From contig WRLJ01000090.1 in the NCBI GenBank assembly GCA_009777685.1, forward strand, positions 1 to 6,655: a stretch of DNA of 6,655 bases, in the 5' to 3' direction. Positions 6,224 through 6,655 of the stretch are shown here, piece after piece. Within the stretch, counting starts at the first letter, position 1. Each line of letters opens with the position of its first letter. The stretch comes from Oscillospiraceae bacterium (GTDB taxonomy: Bacteria; Bacillota; Clostridia; Oscillospirales; UBA929). Both the position numbers and the translations under genes were made by a program. The notes under the pieces were generated by a model that did not search any database, was not told the DNA's origin, and saw nothing but the letters and a program-made list of their open reading frames with translations.

Positions 6224-6248
6224 AGGGACGCCTCTTTTCTTTTCTGCG

Positions 6249-6273
6249 ATTGACGTGATATAACAGCGCCTGC
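6249..6273 (+). repeat. Direct repeat with TTGAC-TGATATAA, copy A
   Basis: This 25-base stretch matches 6318-6342 at 20 of 25 positions. It contains TTGACG followed by TGATATAAC, an extended -10-like TGnTATAA element. It sits about 30 nt upstream of the zinc-site protein start, in the opposite orientation to that gene. Read on the - strand it gives TGTTATAT, which could be a weak extended -10 for that gene. Confidence 0.5.
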
Positions 6274-6290
6274 GGCGGAAGAGCGCGTGA

Positions 6291-6311
6291 GGACGCAATT
6301 CATTTGCGTCC
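6291..6311 (+). repeat. Perfect 8-bp hairpin between the two direct repeats
   Basis: GGACGCAA-ttcat-TTGCGTCC forms a strong stem-loop. It resembles the GGACGAAC hairpin at 6383-6401 in shape and composition but lacks the GTAGGG flank, so its membership of the same repeat family is uncertain. In the leader of the - strand zinc-site protein gene it could also influence transcription or mRNA stability. Confidence 0.5.
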
Positions 6312-6317
6312 GATGCG

Positions 6318-6342
6318 CTTGACATGATATAATAGGGCTTGC
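6318..6342 (+). repeat. Direct repeat with TTGACA-TGATATAAT, copy B (possible extended -10 promoter)
   Basis: This is the second copy, 69 bases from copy A. It has a perfect TATAAT at 6328-6333 preceded by TG plus one base, an extended -10 element. The adjacent TTGACA (6319-6324) is only 3 nt away and cannot be its -35. A TTGCGT at 6304-6309 with an 18-nt spacer is a possible weak -35. No gene follows within the window on the + strand, so the transcript, if any, would be non-coding or reach a gene beyond 6655. Confidence 0.4.
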
Positions 6343-6370
6343 CCCCGCCGTCCCGCAGGTGATCTTGCAC

Positions 6371-6405
6371 AACCCCCTGTAGGGACGAACTGCGTTCGTC
6401 CGCGT
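6371..6405 (+). repeat. GTAGGG hairpin repeat, copy 2
   Basis: TGTAGG (6379-6384) leads into the perfect hairpin GGACGAAC-tgc-GTTCGTCC (6383-6401), followed by GCGTT. The layout is that of the other GTAGGG copies, but the stem sequence differs, with compensating changes in both arms. This implies that the hairpin shape, not the sequence, is what the family keeps. Confidence 0.65.
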
Positions 6406-6431
6406 TCCCCCACGCACCGCGTTTGCCTATC

Positions 6432-6470
6432 CGCACACGCCGTAGGGCGCGACGCCCTCGGCGCGCCGTT
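6432..6470 (+). repeat. GTAGGG hairpin repeat, copy 3
   Basis: CGTAGGGCGCGA is followed by a 10-base middle and CGCGCCGT, so that GGCGCG pairs with CGCGCC. Bases 6432-6452 are identical to the reverse complement of 2561-2581, which extends the conserved unit 9 bases to the left of CGTAGGG (CGCACACGC). Confidence 0.7.
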
Positions 6471-6536
6471 GCCCGTTATCCGGCCAATGCGGGATGTGCC
6501 GCGTTTTTCTGCGCGTGTGCGCCGGGGATGTTTTGC

Positions 6537-6566
6537 GGGACGCGGAGGGCCGCGTCCCCTACAGGG
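6537..6566 (-). repeat. GTAGGG hairpin repeat, copy 4
   Basis: On the - strand this reads CCCTGTAGG, then the stem. The plus-strand hairpin is GGGACGCGG-aggg-CCGCGTCCC (6537-6558), a perfect 9-bp stem, with CTACAGGG to its right. It lies opposite to and 18 bases from copy 5, so the two GTAGGG ends face each other. Confidence 0.65.
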
Positions 6567-6584
6567 TTTTCCGCCCCGCCCATT

Positions 6585-6616
6585 CGTAGGGCGCGATGCC
6601 CACATCGCGCCGTGTT
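6585..6616 (+). repeat. GTAGGG hairpin repeat, copy 5 (exact inverted partner of 2541-2572)
   Basis: CGTAGG followed by the perfect hairpin GGCGCGATG-ccca-CATCGCGCC (6590-6611) and GTGTT. All 32 bases equal the reverse complement of 2541-2572, and the identity stops sharply at both ends. Together the two copies form long-range inverted repeats around the block from the Xaa-Pro peptidase gene to the zinc-site protein gene. Confidence 0.85.
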
Positions 6617-6655
6617 CCCTCATTTTGCGTACCCGGGGAAACGGACGGACGTTTA

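Larger units (their letters stand above)
6224..6655. other. Gene-free region rich in hairpin repeats
   Basis: No frame in these 432 bases has a credible ribosome binding site, a protein-like composition or a recognised domain. The stretch contains at least four GTAGGG-type hairpin repeats in both orientations (6371-6405, 6432-6470, 6537-6566 and 6585-6616), one further hairpin (6291-6311) and a duplicated TTGAC/TATAA motif. The leader of the zinc-site protein gene must also lie at its left edge. The last 39 bases show nothing recognisable. Confidence 0.7.

Noticed and set aside
6319..6333. TTGACA and TATAAT as a standard sigma-70 promoter
   Set aside because: The two boxes are 3 nt apart instead of about 17, so they cannot be used together; only an extended -10 reading remains.
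6224..6436. N-terminal extension of the zinc-site protein to 6436
   Set aside because: The extra 71 residues come from repeat and hairpin DNA, and the ATG at 6223 has AGAGG at 7-nt spacing.
6371..6616. CRISPR array
   Set aside because: Units differ in stem sequence, lie in both orientations and have irregular spacing with no uniform spacers; no cas gene is present.

Overview
The window looks like a fragment of a GC-rich clostridial (Firmicutes) chromosome. Support comes from a YqeG-type HAD phosphatase next to an Xaa-Pro peptidase, a cysteine-rich protein resembling the clostridial DUF6062 family, consensus AGGAGG-like ribosome binding sites, and dispersed GTAGGG hairpin repeats of a kind seen in gut Clostridia. 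The taxonomic reading is inference; nothing here names a species.

Left part (1-2518, + strand): the 3' end of an OmpR/PhoB-type winged-helix protein is followed by a tight three-gene run. This is a PAPS-reductase-like PP-loop protein (IbrA/DUF3440 type), a ParB-like protein (IbrB type) overlapping it by 19 nt, and an XRE-type helix-turn-helix protein whose TTG start overlaps the ibrB stop inside a run of eight T. This part is visibly lower in GC than the rest and reads as an acquired or accessory cassette. The job of IbrAB outside E. coli is essentially unknown, so this is the most interesting part of the window. The T8 junction could permit -1 slippage, making an IbrB-HTH fusion.

Middle (2519-5043): a short convergent gap holding a hairpin repeat separates the cassette from a very GC-rich housekeeping block. 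On the - strand, yqeG and an M24B Xaa-Pro peptidase gene overlap by 4 nt and form an operon. Divergent from yqeG lies an uncharacterised + strand gene whose product may be a GH18-like TIM barrel.

Right part (5044-6223, - strand): a protein with two CxxC...CxxH zinc-site-like repeats is followed, after a 1-nt gap, by a stand-alone DEDDh exonuclease.

The last 432 bases (6224-6655) have no credible gene. They hold a cluster of hairpin repeats and a duplicated TTGAC/TATAA motif. One repeat (6585-6616) is an exact 32-bp reverse-complement copy of the one at 2541-2572, so the two face each other across the whole housekeeping block.
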